Notes: generated from the sequence alone by a model not told the origin. Shown: positions 49,852 through 59,202, counted from the stretch's first letter. The stretch is DNA of 64,000 bases from Tepidisphaera sp. (GCA_016124375.1 WGNV01000002.1:434001-498000), one strand, 5' to 3'. Numbers and translations are program-made.

Positions 49852-52673
49852 TTGCCACCTCCCGCGGCGGGCGTGCCGGCTGGAGCGGGGGCGGCGGGCG
49901 AAGGGGCGGGCGCGGGGCCGGAAGGCTCGGGCTTCTGGGCGGGCGGGGGCGCGACCTTGAGCGCCCGCTCGAGCTCTTCGTAGCGGTCTTTCCAGGGGCC
50001 CGGGCCGATTTGCGGGTAGAGCACCTTGTGCTGGTTGAGGGCTTCGAGGGCGGCGGCGGGGTCGGACTTGCCCAGCAGGCGGATGGCGTTGTAGCGGGCC
50101 TCGAACCAGGGCTCGGTGCCGGCCTGAAGGCCACCGACCAGTTCCTGCCAGGCGGCCAGGCTGCCGGCGATGTCGCCCTGATCTTCGAGCAGGATGCCCA
50201 GGCGGTGCAGGCTGGAGGCGGTGCGCAGGCCCGCGGCGAGCTGAGCCTTGTCCAGCGAGATGGCGAGGTCGCGCATCAGCGTGTCGTGCTGCTGGGTCGC
50301 GAGGAAGGCGGCGGCGTCGGCGACGCTGTCGCGCACCGAGACGGTGGCGGCGTCGGAGAGGCCCTTCTTGTCGGCCTCCGCAAGCACGCGTTGGCCGTGA
50401 CGGACGACATCGCGGGCGTGGATGGGGTCGGTGGGCGACTGCTTCCAGAGCTGGAGGGAGCGGCGGTAGAGCACGCGGTCGGCGATGGAGGCGAAGGGGC
50501 CGTCGCTGGCCCGCAACTGGCCGATGAGCTTTTCGGAGGTGAGTGAGTCGCCATTGGCCAGGGCGATCTGCAGGCGGCGGAAGGCGAGCTCGTCGGCGAT
50601 CGGCGCGGTGTCGATGCCCTGGTAGGCGGCGGCGGAGTCGAGGGCGTCGAGGGCGGATTGGGCGCGGGTGACGTCGGGGGCGTTCATGCCCAGCAGCGCG
50701 TCGGCGAGCTGGCGGGCGCGGAGCACGACGGACTCGGCGGCGTCCTTGCCCTCGGCGTCGCGGTCGGCCAGGGCGCGGGTGTGATCGCTCTTGAGCAGCG
50801 GCTCGGCGAGATCGGCGAAACGCAGGGCGGCGAAGTCGCGCTGCGCGTCGGGGGCGCGCTTGAACGCGAGATAGAGAAGGCGGCAGGCCTGGCGGCGCGA
50901 AGCGGCGTAGAGGGGGGATTCGGGAGGGACCTTGAGGAGAATGTCGAGCGACTGCGTCTCGCTGAGCGCTTCGGTGCGGGTCTGGCGCAGCAGCAGCTTG
51001 GCGGCGTTCTCGGTGGAGGGAAACTCCTTCAAGTAGAGCGTCGCGACGGCGTCACGGGCGGGAACGGCGGAGGGCTTGCCCGAATCCACGGCCTTGTCGA
51101 GCGCGACGACGGCGTACCAGAGGGCGTCGCGGCGGAGGTCGGCGGGGGCGCCGTCGGCGGCGGACTGGAAGACGGTGGCCGCGGGGACGAAATCCGCGGC
51201 GTAGAAGCGGGCGAGGCCTTCGCGGATGAGGGCACGGACGCGTTCCTGCGGAAAGCGCTTGGAGTCGGAGCTTTCGGCGGCGCTGTGCAGCAGGTCGGCG
51301 GCCTGGCGGTATTCGTTGATGACCTCGGGCGCGGCGGCGGGGTCGTCGATGGTGGCGTCGCCCTGCAGGTGGGTCTTGTGGAGGTCGCGGGCGCGGTCGT
51401 AGGCCTGCAGGGCGCGGACGTAGGTGACGATGAAGCCCTCGCTGCCGATGGGGGCGGTGCCGAACTGCTTGACCAGGTCGAGCACGTGCCCCACTTCACC
51501 CTTGACGACGAGGTCGCCCATTGCGATCTGAGCGATTTTTTCGGCCTCGGCCTTCAGGCCCGGGCGGACGCCGGGGTCCTTAATCGCTTCGAGAGACAGC
51601 ACAGCGACCAGGCGCGCGTCGGCGAGGCTGAGGGGCACGTTGACGTCCGAGCCATCGGGAGAGGTGCGGCGGCGGCGCACGGCCAGCTCGAGATCCGCCC
51701 AGCGCTGGGTGGCGGCGGCGACGATGACGCGGCGGCTGAAGAGCTGGTCTTGCACCACCTTGGGGACGCCCTCGGCGGTCTCGACCATGTCGATCCAGCG
51801 CATGGCTTCGACGTCGTTGCCGAGCATGGCGTTGCACAAGCCGCAGGCGAGGGCGGCGCGGGCGACATGCTCGTAACGGAGGAGGCTCTTGGGGGAGCGT
51901 TCGATGCTGGCGGGCTTGCCCGGGACGGCGTTGAGGAGGGAACCGAAGTCTTCGAGTGCCTTGCGGCAGAGGTTGGGCTGGTTGTTGAGCAGGGCGGTGT
52001 AGTAGTCGGACCACCCGCTGTAGTACTTGGCGAGGGAGCGGAGGCGCCGGGCGTCGGCCAGTTCGGCGCGGATGGCTTCGAGGTCGCTCTCCTTGGCGAC
52101 GGACTCGCGGCGTTCGAGCTGCTCGACGCGGCGGTTGAGGCGGTTGCCCATGTCCTCAAAGGTGGGCGAGACCTGGCGAAGCACGCGGCCGGCTTCGGCC
52201 TTTTCGTCGTCGGTGGCGAGGCGCAGGCGGTCTTTCTCGACGATTTCCTCCACCTGGAGATACGTCGCCTTCGCGAGGTCGAGGCGCAGGTCGTAGCTGT
52301 TGGCCTCGGGGACCTTGGCGAGCAGGTCGCGGCTCAGGGCCTCGAGGCGTTGACGGGCGGCGGGGTCGGTGGTGGCGCCGAGCATCTTGACGTAGAGCTT
52401 GCCCAGCAGGTCGGCGGTCTTGAGCTGTTCGTCGCGCGGGCCCTGGTTGAGGCGGGCGCGGAGGTGGGCGGCGAGGACGTCGAGCAGGCCCCGATCGGCG
52501 AGATAGGACTCGATGGCTTCGTCGGGAGAGACGGCGGGGGAGGCGGGGGAGGCGTCGGCGGGCGCGTCTTCGGGCTGGGCGCGGGCGATGCCGCTGGAAG
52601 CGAGCAGCAGCCAGCACGCCAGCGCGGCGAGCGGGCGGGGGCGGAGCGGGAATGGGTTACGAGCCGGGGACAT
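49848..52673 (-). CDS. Large secreted helical-repeat (TPR-like) protein of the ExbB/ExbD operon
   Basis: 941 aa. Signal peptide at 1-32 (LAALACWLLLASSGIARAQ). The rest is almost wholly helical, with TPR-like pairs such as DVLAAHLRARLNQGPRDEQL, RALQAYDRARDLHKTHLQGD, YRQAADLLHSAAESSDSKRF and LHRLGILLEDQGDIAGSLAA. The C-terminus is Pro/Ala-rich. It overlaps the second ExbD gene by 17 bases and the next gene by four. In Ton- and Tol-like machines TPR proteins act as periplasmic adaptors; that role is inferred here. Confidence 0.82.
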   Translation of the reverse strand: MSPARNPFPLRPRPLAALACWLLLASSGIARAQPEDAPADASPASPAVSPDEAIESYLADRGLLDVLAAHLRARLNQGPRDEQLKTADLLGKLYVKMLGATTDPAARQRLEALSRDLLAKVPEANSYDLRLDLAKATYLQVEEIVEKDRLRLATDDEKAEAGRVLRQVSPTFEDMGNRLNRRVEQLERRESVAKESDLEAIRAELADARRLRSLAKYYSGWSDYYTALLNNQPNLCRKALEDFGSLLNAVPGKPASIERSPKSLLRYEHVARAALACGLCNAMLGNDVEAMRWIDMVETAEGVPKVVQDQLFSRRVIVAAATQRWADLELAVRRRRTSPDGSDVNVPLSLADARLVAVLSLEAIKDPGVRPGLKAEAEKIAQIAMGDLVVKGEVGHVLDLVKQFGTAPIGSEGFIVTYVRALQAYDRARDLHKTHLQGDATIDDPAAAPEVINEYRQAADLLHSAAESSDSKRFPQERVRALIREGLARFYAADFVPAATVFQSAADGAPADLRRDALWYAVVALDKAVDSGKPSAVPARDAVATLYLKEFPSTENAAKLLLRQTRTEALSETQSLDILLKVPPESPLYAASRRQACRLLYLAFKRAPDAQRDFAALRFADLAEPLLKSDHTRALADRDAEGKDAAESVVLRARQLADALLGMNAPDVTRAQSALDALDSAAAYQGIDTAPIADELAFRRLQIALANGDSLTSEKLIGQLRASDGPFASIADRVLYRRSLQLWKQSPTDPIHARDVVRHGQRVLAEADKKGLSDAATVSVRDSVADAAAFLATQQHDTLMRDLAISLDKAQLAAGLRTASSLHRLGILLEDQGDIAGSLAAWQELVGGLQAGTEPWFEARYNAIRLLGKSDPAAALEALNQHKVLYPQIGPGPWKDRYEELERALKVAPPPAQKPEPSGPAPAPSPAAPAPAGTPAAGGGK

Positions 52674-53076
52674 AGCTGATCTTGACGAAGCCGGCCTGGC
52701 GACCGGCGGAGACGGCGGCGGCGGCGGCGTCGACCGGGACGCGGCTGGAGACCCGCACGACGATGCCCGCCTCCTTGGGGAGCTGTTGGAGGAGGGCGAG
52801 CAGCCCGTCGGGCGAGGTAACGACGCGGTCGCCCATGCGGAAGACGACGCCCGAGGCGTTGGACTCTACGTTGAGAATCTGGGGGGTGAGCGCGGCGGCC
52901 TGGCCGCCGCCCTTGGAATCGGTGCGGAGTGCGGAGCCGAGCTCGCCTTCGGGGGGGTTGACGCTGGTGGCGACGACGAAGTAGAGGAGCAGGAAGAGCA
53001 CGACGTCGATGAACGCGACCAGCGGGAGTCGCGGGATGACGTATCGGCGGGCTTTGCTGCGGCGGGTGAAGTTCAT
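52657..53076 (-). CDS. ExbD/TolR family protein (second copy)
   Basis: 139 aa from ATG 53076. A basic N-terminus (RRSKARRYVIPRL) is followed by the transmembrane helix LVAFIDVVLFLLLYFVVA, which carries the proton-path aspartate D24, and a small periplasmic domain ending in QAGFVKISYVPGS. It would be part of a proton-driven ExbB-ExbD motor. It overlaps the first exbD gene by four bases (ATGA) and the TPR protein gene by 17. The two ExbD proteins differ enough to suggest a heterodimer. Confidence 0.9.
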   Translation of the reverse strand: MNFTRRSKARRYVIPRLPLVAFIDVVLFLLLYFVVATSVNPPEGELGSALRTDSKGGGQAAALTPQILNVESNASGVVFRMGDRVVTSPDGLLALLQQLPKEAGIVVRVSSRVPVDAAAAAVSAGRQAGFVKISYVPGS

Positions 53077-53498
53077 GAGGCGTTCACCTCGGTGGCGAGC
53101 TTCCAGGTCTTGACGCCCACGCGGGTGAGCTCGGAGGCGAGGGCGTTGAGCGGGGCGGCGGTGCCCCGGCGGTCGGCACGCACGATGACCTCGAGGTTGG
53201 CCGAGTCGCCCGCGCGGTGGACGTCGGCGGCGACCATCTGAGTGAGGACATCGAGCGGAACGTCGCGCCCGGCGACGCGGAAGGTGCCTTCCCTGGTGAT
53301 GTCGATGACGATGGACTGCTTGGAGGAGGTGTCGGGGCGGGCGTCGGCCTTCTGCTTGGGCAGCTCGACGGGCGTGGCGAGGGACTTGTTGAACTGGGCG
53401 GTGAAGGCGAAGAAGATGATGAGCAGCAGCACCACGTCGATCATCGGCGTGAGGTCGAAGCCGGCCTCCTTGGTGTGCTCGGGGCTGTGCATGTTCAT
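53073..53498 (-). CDS. ExbD/TolR family protein (first copy)
   Basis: 141 aa. N-terminus MNMHSPEHTKEAGFDLTPMI, then the helix IDVVLLLIIFFAFTAQFNKS with the conserved Asp21 (DLTPMIDVVLLLI is the classic ExbD signature). The periplasmic part has IVIDITREGTFRVAGRDVPL and LEVIVRADRRGTAAPLNALA. It closely follows canonical ExbD. The start overlaps the exbB-like stop (ATGA). Confidence 0.93.
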   Translation of the reverse strand: MNMHSPEHTKEAGFDLTPMIDVVLLLIIFFAFTAQFNKSLATPVELPKQKADARPDTSSKQSIVIDITREGTFRVAGRDVPLDVLTQMVAADVHRAGDSANLEVIVRADRRGTAAPLNALASELTRVGVKTWKLATEVNAS

Positions 53499-54346
53499 TG
53501 CACGGAGACTCCGCCCTGCGGGCCGATGGACGGGGCCGGGGCCGGCGCGGGGGCCGGACGCAGCACCGGGGCGGGACGCGACGGGGCCGGGGCAACGGGA
53601 CGTGGGGCGGCGCCGGCGGCGGCGACGCGCTGCTCAAGGGGCGAGGTCAGGCCCTCGATGAGCAGCCCGCAGCGCATGGCCAGGGTGTCGACCTTGCGGC
53701 GCAGGATGGAGTAGAAGGCGGTGCAGGGGATGGCGACGGTCAGACCCTCGGCGGTGTTGACCAGGGCGAGGGACATGAAGTCGGCGAGTTCCTTGGAACG
53801 CGAGGCGCCTTCGAGCTGCGAGAGCGTGCCGAACGCGCCGATGAGGCCGATGACGGTGCCCAGCAGCCCGAGCATGGGGCCGAGGGCGGCGATGAGGGCG
53901 ATGTGCTCCAGGGCGCGGTAGCGGCGTTCGACTTCTTGTCCGCCGGCCTCTTCGAGGGCGGAGCGCAGTTCGAGGAAGCCCAGCGAGGAGCGGGAGCAGC
54001 GCTGGATGGCGGCGCCGATGACGTTGGCGACGAAGTTGTCGTTTTCGGGAGCGCCGGCGTAGCGCTTGACGCTTTCGATGTCACCATCGCGGAGCATGCG
54101 GCCCAGGAGTTCGATGGCCGCGGGCGGGGCCCAGGCTTCGAGGCGGTTGCGGTAGAAGTTGGTGATGACCAGGGCGAGGGCGGTGATGGAGAGGGCGATG
54201 AGGACGTAGCTGAGGAAGCCGCCCGATTGGATGTACTCGAGGAGCGAGCGTCCGTGGGCGGCCGGGGCGGAGGCGCCGGCGGAGTTGGCGGCGTCCTGGA
54301 ACGCCAGCACAGCGGCGGTGAGCGGGCCGACGAATGACACTGTCAA
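53495..54346 (-). CDS. MotA/TolQ/ExbB proton channel family protein
   Basis: 283 aa from TTG 54346, chosen because GGGAGG lies about six bases upstream; the TTG overlaps the previous stop as TTGA. TM1 is near 43-63 (FLSYVLIALSITALALVITN). The ExbB core has LEHIALIAALGPMLGLLGTV and IGLIGAFGTLSQLEG, then LALVNTAEGLTVAIPCTAFY, the two helices that line the proton path. A Pro/Ala-rich cytoplasmic tail follows. It is the motor stator-like subunit of the operon. Confidence 0.92.
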   Translation of the reverse strand: MTVSFVGPLTAAVLAFQDAANSAGASAPAAHGRSLLEYIQSGGFLSYVLIALSITALALVITNFYRNRLEAWAPPAAIELLGRMLRDGDIESVKRYAGAPENDNFVANVIGAAIQRCSRSSLGFLELRSALEEAGGQEVERRYRALEHIALIAALGPMLGLLGTVIGLIGAFGTLSQLEGASRSKELADFMSLALVNTAEGLTVAIPCTAFYSILRRKVDTLAMRCGLLIEGLTSPLEQRVAAAGAAPRPVAPAPSRPAPVLRPAPAPAPAPSIGPQGGVSVQ

Positions 54347-55581
54347 GGTGAACCTCCCTGGTCTTTGGCCTGGTCTTTGGCTGTCGCGGGCGCGGCGGCG
54401 CTGACCCGCAGGATCGCATCCCAGCCCAGCGCCGGGTGCGACGGAAACGCTTCGATCAACTCGTACTTGATGCGGGCGGCGCCCTCGGCGTCGCCCAGCG
54501 CGGCGAGCTGCACGCTCGCTTCGGCCATGGCCAGGCCGGTGAGATACGGATGTTCGCGGGGGTACCGCGCTTCGGGCTCCAGCAGTTGGGCGATGCCCAG
54601 CAGTTTCTGGTCGCGCTCGGTCTCGCGCACCAGCGAGCGGCCGATAGCGACCTTGCACCAGATCTCCTGCCACAGGGGGCCGGGGCGCTGGGCACGCTCG
54701 CGCAGGCGGGCGCGGGCGACGCTGCGGTCGGTCGGCTGGCCGCTGCGGGAGGCGACGATGTCCCAGACCAGCGCGAGGCCTTCGTCGCTGCTGGGGCGGT
54801 CGGGCAGGGGGGCGGGGGAATCGGCCTGGCCCTCCTGGGTGGCGGCGAGGCGGTACAGGGCCGCGAGCTGGGCGGCCCTTGAGCCGGCGGGGGCGGCGTT
54901 GGTCCAGTCTTCGTTGGCCAGGACGCGGGTGGCCGGCACATTCAAGAACATGGGTGGGATGGCGGGGCTCAAGCCCAGCTTGTCGTCGAAGAACATCGGG
55001 TCGCCCAGGTCGATCTCGCGGATCTCGTCGCGCTTGGGCGTCGGGCGGGGCCACCAGTCCTGCGTGCCGGCGGAGATGGCATGGGCGTAGGCGAGCATGG
55101 GGCGCACGGCGGTCGCCCAGGCGCCGCGCCAGAGGGCGCAGCGCATCGCCCCGGCGGCTTCGATGGCGGGCGTCGGGCCGGTGCGCCCGGACAGAGCCTG
55201 CTGGTGGAGTTCAAAGAGCGGCTCGGCGCCGGGGATGTCGCCCCGCTCGAGGCGGGTGCGGGCACGCCACAGGTCGTCGGCGATTGCGATGTAGGGCGCG
55301 GCGTCGGCCGAGGCCGGGCCGCTGATGGACTGCACGCGGTCCCACGCGACCCACCGGGGGGGCTCTTCGTGTTCGCTGGCGAGGACGCCTTCGGGGCCTA
55401 CCTCGTGGACGTGGAGCGAGGGCAAGTCCTGCCCGGCGCGAGGGGTGGCGATGCTGGAGGGGGCGAGGGAGGGGGTGTCGGCGGGCGGCGCGGCGGCGGG
55501 CTGCACGGCGGCGGGCTGAGCCGCCACCGGCGCGGCGAGCGCGCCGGCGAGCAGCAGGAGTTGGAAGGGGCGGGGATTCAC
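54343..55581 (-). CDS. Secreted protein of unknown function (ExbB/ExbD operon)
   Basis: 412 aa from GTG 55581, which lies four bases after the VWA stop and gives a clean signal peptide (FQLLLLAGALAAPVAAQ). A GTG at 55620 is also in frame but would remove this pattern. The mature protein is helical and Trp-rich: VAWDRVQSISGPASADAAPY, DLWRARTRLERGDIPGAEPL, WQEIWCKVAIGRSLVRETER, EASVQLAALGDAEGAARIKY, the last being TPR-like. I do not recognise a family. Its place between the VWA and ExbB genes suggests a periplasmic component. Confidence 0.78.
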   Translation of the reverse strand: MNPRPFQLLLLAGALAAPVAAQPAAVQPAAAPPADTPSLAPSSIATPRAGQDLPSLHVHEVGPEGVLASEHEEPPRWVAWDRVQSISGPASADAAPYIAIADDLWRARTRLERGDIPGAEPLFELHQQALSGRTGPTPAIEAAGAMRCALWRGAWATAVRPMLAYAHAISAGTQDWWPRPTPKRDEIREIDLGDPMFFDDKLGLSPAIPPMFLNVPATRVLANEDWTNAAPAGSRAAQLAALYRLAATQEGQADSPAPLPDRPSSDEGLALVWDIVASRSGQPTDRSVARARLRERAQRPGPLWQEIWCKVAIGRSLVRETERDQKLLGIAQLLEPEARYPREHPYLTGLAMAEASVQLAALGDAEGAARIKYELIEAFPSHPALGWDAILRVSAAAPATAKDQAKDQGGSP

Positions 55582-55585
55582 GGGG

Positions 55586-56599
55586 TTAGTTTTTGGGCGG
55601 GACGTAGGTGTACGTGCCACGGGTGATCTTGGCGATCTGCTTCATGCGCAGCTCGCCTTCGCGGCTTTCGAGGCAGATGCAGTGGATGGGGATCTTGAGC
55701 TGGCGGTCGAGGGTGGTGATGCGCTCGGCCTCGTCGTCGGTGAACTCGCCGTCGGTGAGGAAGTAGATCGCGTCGGGCGGCGGCCGCAGGCGGAGGGCGA
55801 ACTTCTCGAAGGCGGGGAGGGGGTGGGTCGAGCCGTTGGCGACCATGAGTTCGATGCGCGCATGGGCGGAGCGCTTGCCGGCTGGAGAGGCCTGGTTCCA
55901 GCCGTCTTTTTCCATGACCGGGCTGGCGTCGTCGGAGTACTGGTAGATCTGGAACTCGCTGGTCTCGAGAAGTTCGTCGATGGAGCGTTCGAGCTCGTGT
56001 TGCAGGCTCTCGATGCGGCCCCCTTCCATGGAGGAGGAGACGTCGACGATGTAGGCGAAGCGGTTGCCGTGGGCCTCGATGCCGAAGAAGGAGGTGCCCT
56101 TGCCGCCCCCGGAGCCGCCCGAGCCGCCGATGCCCAGACCTTCGCCCCCGCCGACGTCGCCGCCGCCGGCGAGCGGGCCGACATCGCTGACCGAGACGGC
56201 GCCGGGGTCACCCGGGCCTTCGCCCGGCTCGACGAGGTTTTTGAGATCGACATCGACCTTGGGGAGGGCGTCGGGCACGGCGGGGGTTTCGAGGGAGAGT
56301 CCGTTGGAGGCTTCGAGGGCCTGGACGTCGCCCTGGCTCATGATGGCCATCTCGACGGCGCCGGAGCCGGGTTCGCCCGAGCCGCTGCCGGGGCCGTGAC
56401 CGACGAGAATGAAGGCGGCGATGATCCATCCCGCGAGGTGAACCAGGAGGGAGATGGAGGTGCCGGCGATGGTGGCGTTGCGCAGCCAGCGCTTGAGGCG
56501 ATCGGGCAGCGCGGGTTCGGGCGTGACGGAGTCGGCGATGCCATCGGCGGAGATGGCGTCGTGAGCCTGCAGAGATTCGGTTGGGCGGTCGGTATTCAT
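55586..56599 (-). CDS. Membrane-anchored VWA-domain protein (first gene of ExbB/ExbD operon)
   Basis: 337 aa. A cytoplasmic N-terminus of about 40 residues is followed by a transmembrane helix at 46-66 (TSISLLVHLAGWIIAAFILV) and a Gly-rich linker (GGGDVGGGEGLGIGGSGGSG). The VWA domain starts near 172 (FFGIEAHGNRFAYIVDVSSS) with metal site D186, S188, S190, and YFLTDGEFTDDEAERI. A single helix plus flexible linker plus ligand-binding domain has the same topology as TonB or TolA, so it could be the energy-transducing arm of this ExbB-ExbD motor. That is inference. Confidence 0.88.
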   Translation of the reverse strand: MNTDRPTESLQAHDAISADGIADSVTPEPALPDRLKRWLRNATIAGTSISLLVHLAGWIIAAFILVGHGPGSGSGEPGSGAVEMAIMSQGDVQALEASNGLSLETPAVPDALPKVDVDLKNLVEPGEGPGDPGAVSVSDVGPLAGGGDVGGGEGLGIGGSGGSGGGKGTSFFGIEAHGNRFAYIVDVSSSMEGGRIESLQHELERSIDELLETSEFQIYQYSDDASPVMEKDGWNQASPAGKRSAHARIELMVANGSTHPLPAFEKFALRLRPPPDAIYFLTDGEFTDDEAERITTLDRQLKIPIHCICLESREGELRMKQIAKITRGTYTYVPPKN

Positions 56600-56733
56600 C
56601 GTGGCGCGATCCTTGCAAAGTCACCCCGGACCTGATGGATTGCCGCAAGGACTCTATGGATGCGATCGTCGAGGCAAGCCGTCGCGGGGGCGGTTCGATC
56701 GGCTACGCTACGGGAGATTCTCCGGAGAACACA

Positions 56734-57501
56734 ATGCCCACACTTCGATCGGCCAAACAGCCCGCCGACAGCAGTTCGCCCGCGCAGCCTCATTACCGCC
56801 GAATCCTGCTCAAGTTGAGCGGCGAGGCGTTTTGCAAGCCCGGGGGCTTTGGGATCGACCCCTCGGAGCTGGACCTGATCGCCGGGGAACTCAAGAGTGC
56901 CGCGGCGGTCGGCGCCCAACTGGCGATCGTGGTGGGCGGGGGCAACATCATCCGCGGGGCGGAGCTGGCGGCTGAGGGGCACATCGTGCAGGCGACGGCC
57001 GACCACATGGGGATGCTGGGGACGGTGATCAACGCCCTGGCACTCAAGGAAAAGCTGGTGTCGATCGGGGTGGATTGCCGGGTGATGAGCGCGATCGAGA
57101 TCCGGGCCGTGGCCGAGGTGTTTATTCGTGGGCGGGCGCTGCGGCACATGGAAAAGGGGCGCGTGGTGATCCTGGCGGCGGGGACGGGCAATCCGTTCTT
57201 CACGACCGACACGTGTGCCGCGCTGCGGGCGACGGAGCTGGACTGCGACATTCTGCTGAAGGCGACCAAGGTGGACGGGGTGTACACGGCGGACCCGAAG
57301 AAGGACCCGAGCGCGACGAAGTATGACGAGCTCAGTTTCGCGGATGCGATGACCAAGCGGCTGCGGGTGATGGACATGACGGCCTTGGCGATGTGCGGCG
57401 AGCACAAGATCCCCGTGATCGTGTTCGACTTCAAAAAGCCCGGGAACATCACCCGGGTCGCGCGCGGCGAGCGCATCGGCACCCTGCTGCGCAGCGTGTG
57501 A
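56734..57501 (+). CDS. pyrH: UMP kinase
   Basis: 255 aa from ATG 56734, with GGAG six bases upstream. The amino-acid-kinase fold shows RRILLKLSGEAF, VVGGGNIIRGAEL, ATADHMGMLGTVINALALKE, AAGTGNPFFTTDTCAALRAT and ATKVDGVYTADPKKDPSATK. It makes UDP from UMP. The order pyrH-frr on one strand is widely conserved in bacteria, although tsf and rpsB are not in the window. A frame open from 56581 is an unlikely extension. Confidence 0.95.
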   Translation: MPTLRSAKQPADSSSPAQPHYRRILLKLSGEAFCKPGGFGIDPSELDLIAGELKSAAAVGAQLAIVVGGGNIIRGAELAAEGHIVQATADHMGMLGTVINALALKEKLVSIGVDCRVMSAIEIRAVAEVFIRGRALRHMEKGRVVILAAGTGNPFFTTDTCAALRATELDCDILLKATKVDGVYTADPKKDPSATKYDELSFADAMTKRLRVMDMTALAMCGEHKIPVIVFDFKKPGNITRVARGERIGTLLRSV

Positions 57502-57745
57502 GCGGCACGTCGCCGCCCGTGGCCCTTCGCACGCCCTTTCGGGCAGGCACGGGGCCTCTCTGCTGATTCATACCGGGGCGGGTGGGCGAGAGGTTGCAGG
57601 AGAACGGATTTTCGTGGGAATCCTTTGCGAGTGCGGGAGTACCTAACGCAATCCTCCTTTTTGGGCCATCAGAGAGTGTCCGAGGCTATGGGAGTCCTAC
57701 CCTCTTGATCCGCCGCGCATGAGGCGCTGCCCGGAGAAACCGACC

Positions 57746-58315
57746 ATGAGCGACCCTGACACGATACTTCTCGAAACCGAAGAGGCGATGGAAAAGGCCC
57801 TTGAGTACCTCAAGTCCGAGCTGCGGGGCGTGCGCACCGGGCGGGCGTCTCCCGCGATGGTCGAGCTGCTGAAGGTCGAGTGCTACGACAGCCAGAGCGA
57901 ACTCAAAAGCCTGGCGGCGATCAGCGTGCCGGAGCCCAGCCAGTTGCTGATCAAGCCGTTTGATGCGAGCATTGTGCACGCCATCAAGCAGGCGATCGAG
58001 AAGTCGGGGCTGGGGATCAATCCGCTGGTGGAGGGCAAGCAGTTGCGGCTGAACATTCCGCCGATGTCGGCGGATCGGCGTGCCAAGGACGCGGCCCGCG
58101 TGCGGAAGATGGGCGAAGAGGCGAAGGTGGTGCTGCGGAACGTCCGCCGCGACGGCAACAAGCACGCGGACGGGCTGAAGAACCAGCCCGGGGCCCACTT
58201 CCCTGAGGACGAGATCGAGACGCTGAAGGAAGAAGTTCAGGGCCTGCTCAAGAAGTTTGAGGAGGACGTGGACAAGCGGGTGGAAGAGAAGGTCAAAGAG
58301 ATCACGACGCTGTGA
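57746..58315 (+). CDS. frr: Ribosome recycling factor
   Basis: 189 aa from ATG 57746, normal for the family (about 185). The three-helix bundle and hinge are clear: MEKALEYLKSELRGVRTGRA, SPAMVELLKVECYDSQSELK, AISVPEPSQLLIKPFDASIV, IPPMSADRRAKDAARVRKMG, and a C-terminal coiled-coil ending EEKVKEITTL. With EF-G it splits post-termination ribosomes. It is 244 bases after pyrH and followed by a strong intrinsic terminator. Confidence 0.95.
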   Translation: MSDPDTILLETEEAMEKALEYLKSELRGVRTGRASPAMVELLKVECYDSQSELKSLAAISVPEPSQLLIKPFDASIVHAIKQAIEKSGLGINPLVEGKQLRLNIPPMSADRRAKDAARVRKMGEEAKVVLRNVRRDGNKHADGLKNQPGAHFPEDEIETLKEEVQGLLKKFEEDVDKRVEEKVKEITTL

Positions 58316-58358
58316 CCCTTCGCGGGTGAGGCGAGCGGATTTGAGAACGCTGCGACAC

Positions 58359-58383
58359 GCCCCGGAAAGCCGGGGCATTTTTC
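58359..58383 (+). terminator. Intrinsic terminator after frr
   Basis: GCCCCGG (58359-58365), loop AAAG, CCGGGGC (58370-58376), then ATTTTTC. The best-formed terminator in the window, 43 bases after the frr stop, overlapping the last codons of the convergent membrane protein gene. Confidence 0.85.
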
Positions 58384-59035
58384 ATGCGCCCGGAGTTGCG
58401 GTGCCGGGCAACTGCTCGGGACGCCCGCACTCGAAGGCGCGGATGAAGCAATGACCGGCGGCGGCGACGCCAATGACGGCCACGAGCGCCCCGATGGCGA
58501 AGATGACGCCCCGAACGGCGCCGGGCATGGAGTTGAGGGCGTTGCGGCCGACGTACATCCCCCCCACCACCAGGGCGAGGACGACGGAGGCGACAAGGCC
58601 CCGAACGATGTAGGCGCGGGATTTCGGGTTGCGGCGGAGAACGGCGTAAGCCGCGAAGGAGAGGAAACAGAGTCCCAGGGCTATGCGAGAGACGAACCAG
58701 GGGGTCATGGAGGTAGCGGCCGCGTTGGTGCGGAAGACGATGCCGCCGGGGCCGTAGGTCGAGAGGAAGGAGAGAAAGCCGGCAAAGAGCACGGTTCCCC
58801 CGACGCAGAGGAGGGTCATGCCCTGGCCTTCCTGGAACTGGCCGCGGGCGAAGAGCAGACCGACGACGCCAGCCAGGCACATGATGAGTTCAAAACCGAA
58901 CACAACCCATACGGCGTGAGGGGGGAAGATGGTGCAAGCGACGCCCATTCCCGCGGCGGAGAGGGCAAGAGCCGCGCTCAGCAGGCCGATCGTGCGCATT
59001 ACCGGTTTGGGGAGGCTCATGGGCGAAGGGATCAT
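58382..59035 (-). CDS. Multi-pass membrane protein of unknown function
   Basis: 217 aa with five to six hydrophobic helices: MRTIGLLSAALALSAAGMGV, VWVVFGFELIMCLAGVVGLL, GMTLLCVGGTVLFAGFLSFL, SRIALGLCFLSFAAYAVLRR, GLVASVVLALVVGGMYVGRN, VIFAIGALVAVIGVAAAGHC. No family motif is seen. It is transcribed convergently with frr and ends on the frr terminator. Confidence 0.72.
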   Translation of the reverse strand: MIPSPMSLPKPVMRTIGLLSAALALSAAGMGVACTIFPPHAVWVVFGFELIMCLAGVVGLLFARGQFQEGQGMTLLCVGGTVLFAGFLSFLSTYGPGGIVFRTNAAATSMTPWFVSRIALGLCFLSFAAYAVLRRNPKSRAYIVRGLVASVVLALVVGGMYVGRNALNSMPGAVRGVIFAIGALVAVIGVAAAGHCFIRAFECGRPEQLPGTATPGA

Positions 59036-59202
59036 CGGCTGAATTTCCGGACGTCATCACCGGGCATCGGGCGCCATCACTAAGGCGGGGGGTGGGCCGG
59101 ATGACCTGAGGCAGGTGAGTACGTTCCGTGAAGAGGGGTTGATCGGCGGACCGATGTCAGAATATGCCGTTCTGGGGCCTGGAGGTCGGAGCGGCGGCAG
59201 CC

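Noticed and set aside
47077..49983. 968-codon open frame on the + strand opposite the 950-aa gene
   Set aside because: It is Gly/Glu/Asp-rich antisense of a real gene. Long antisense frames are common at this G+C. The - strand frame has a membrane helix and operon overlaps.
50658..52679. 673-codon open frame on the + strand opposite the TPR-like gene
   Set aside because: Composition typical of antisense, no domain pattern; the - strand frame has a signal peptide and overlaps its neighbours.
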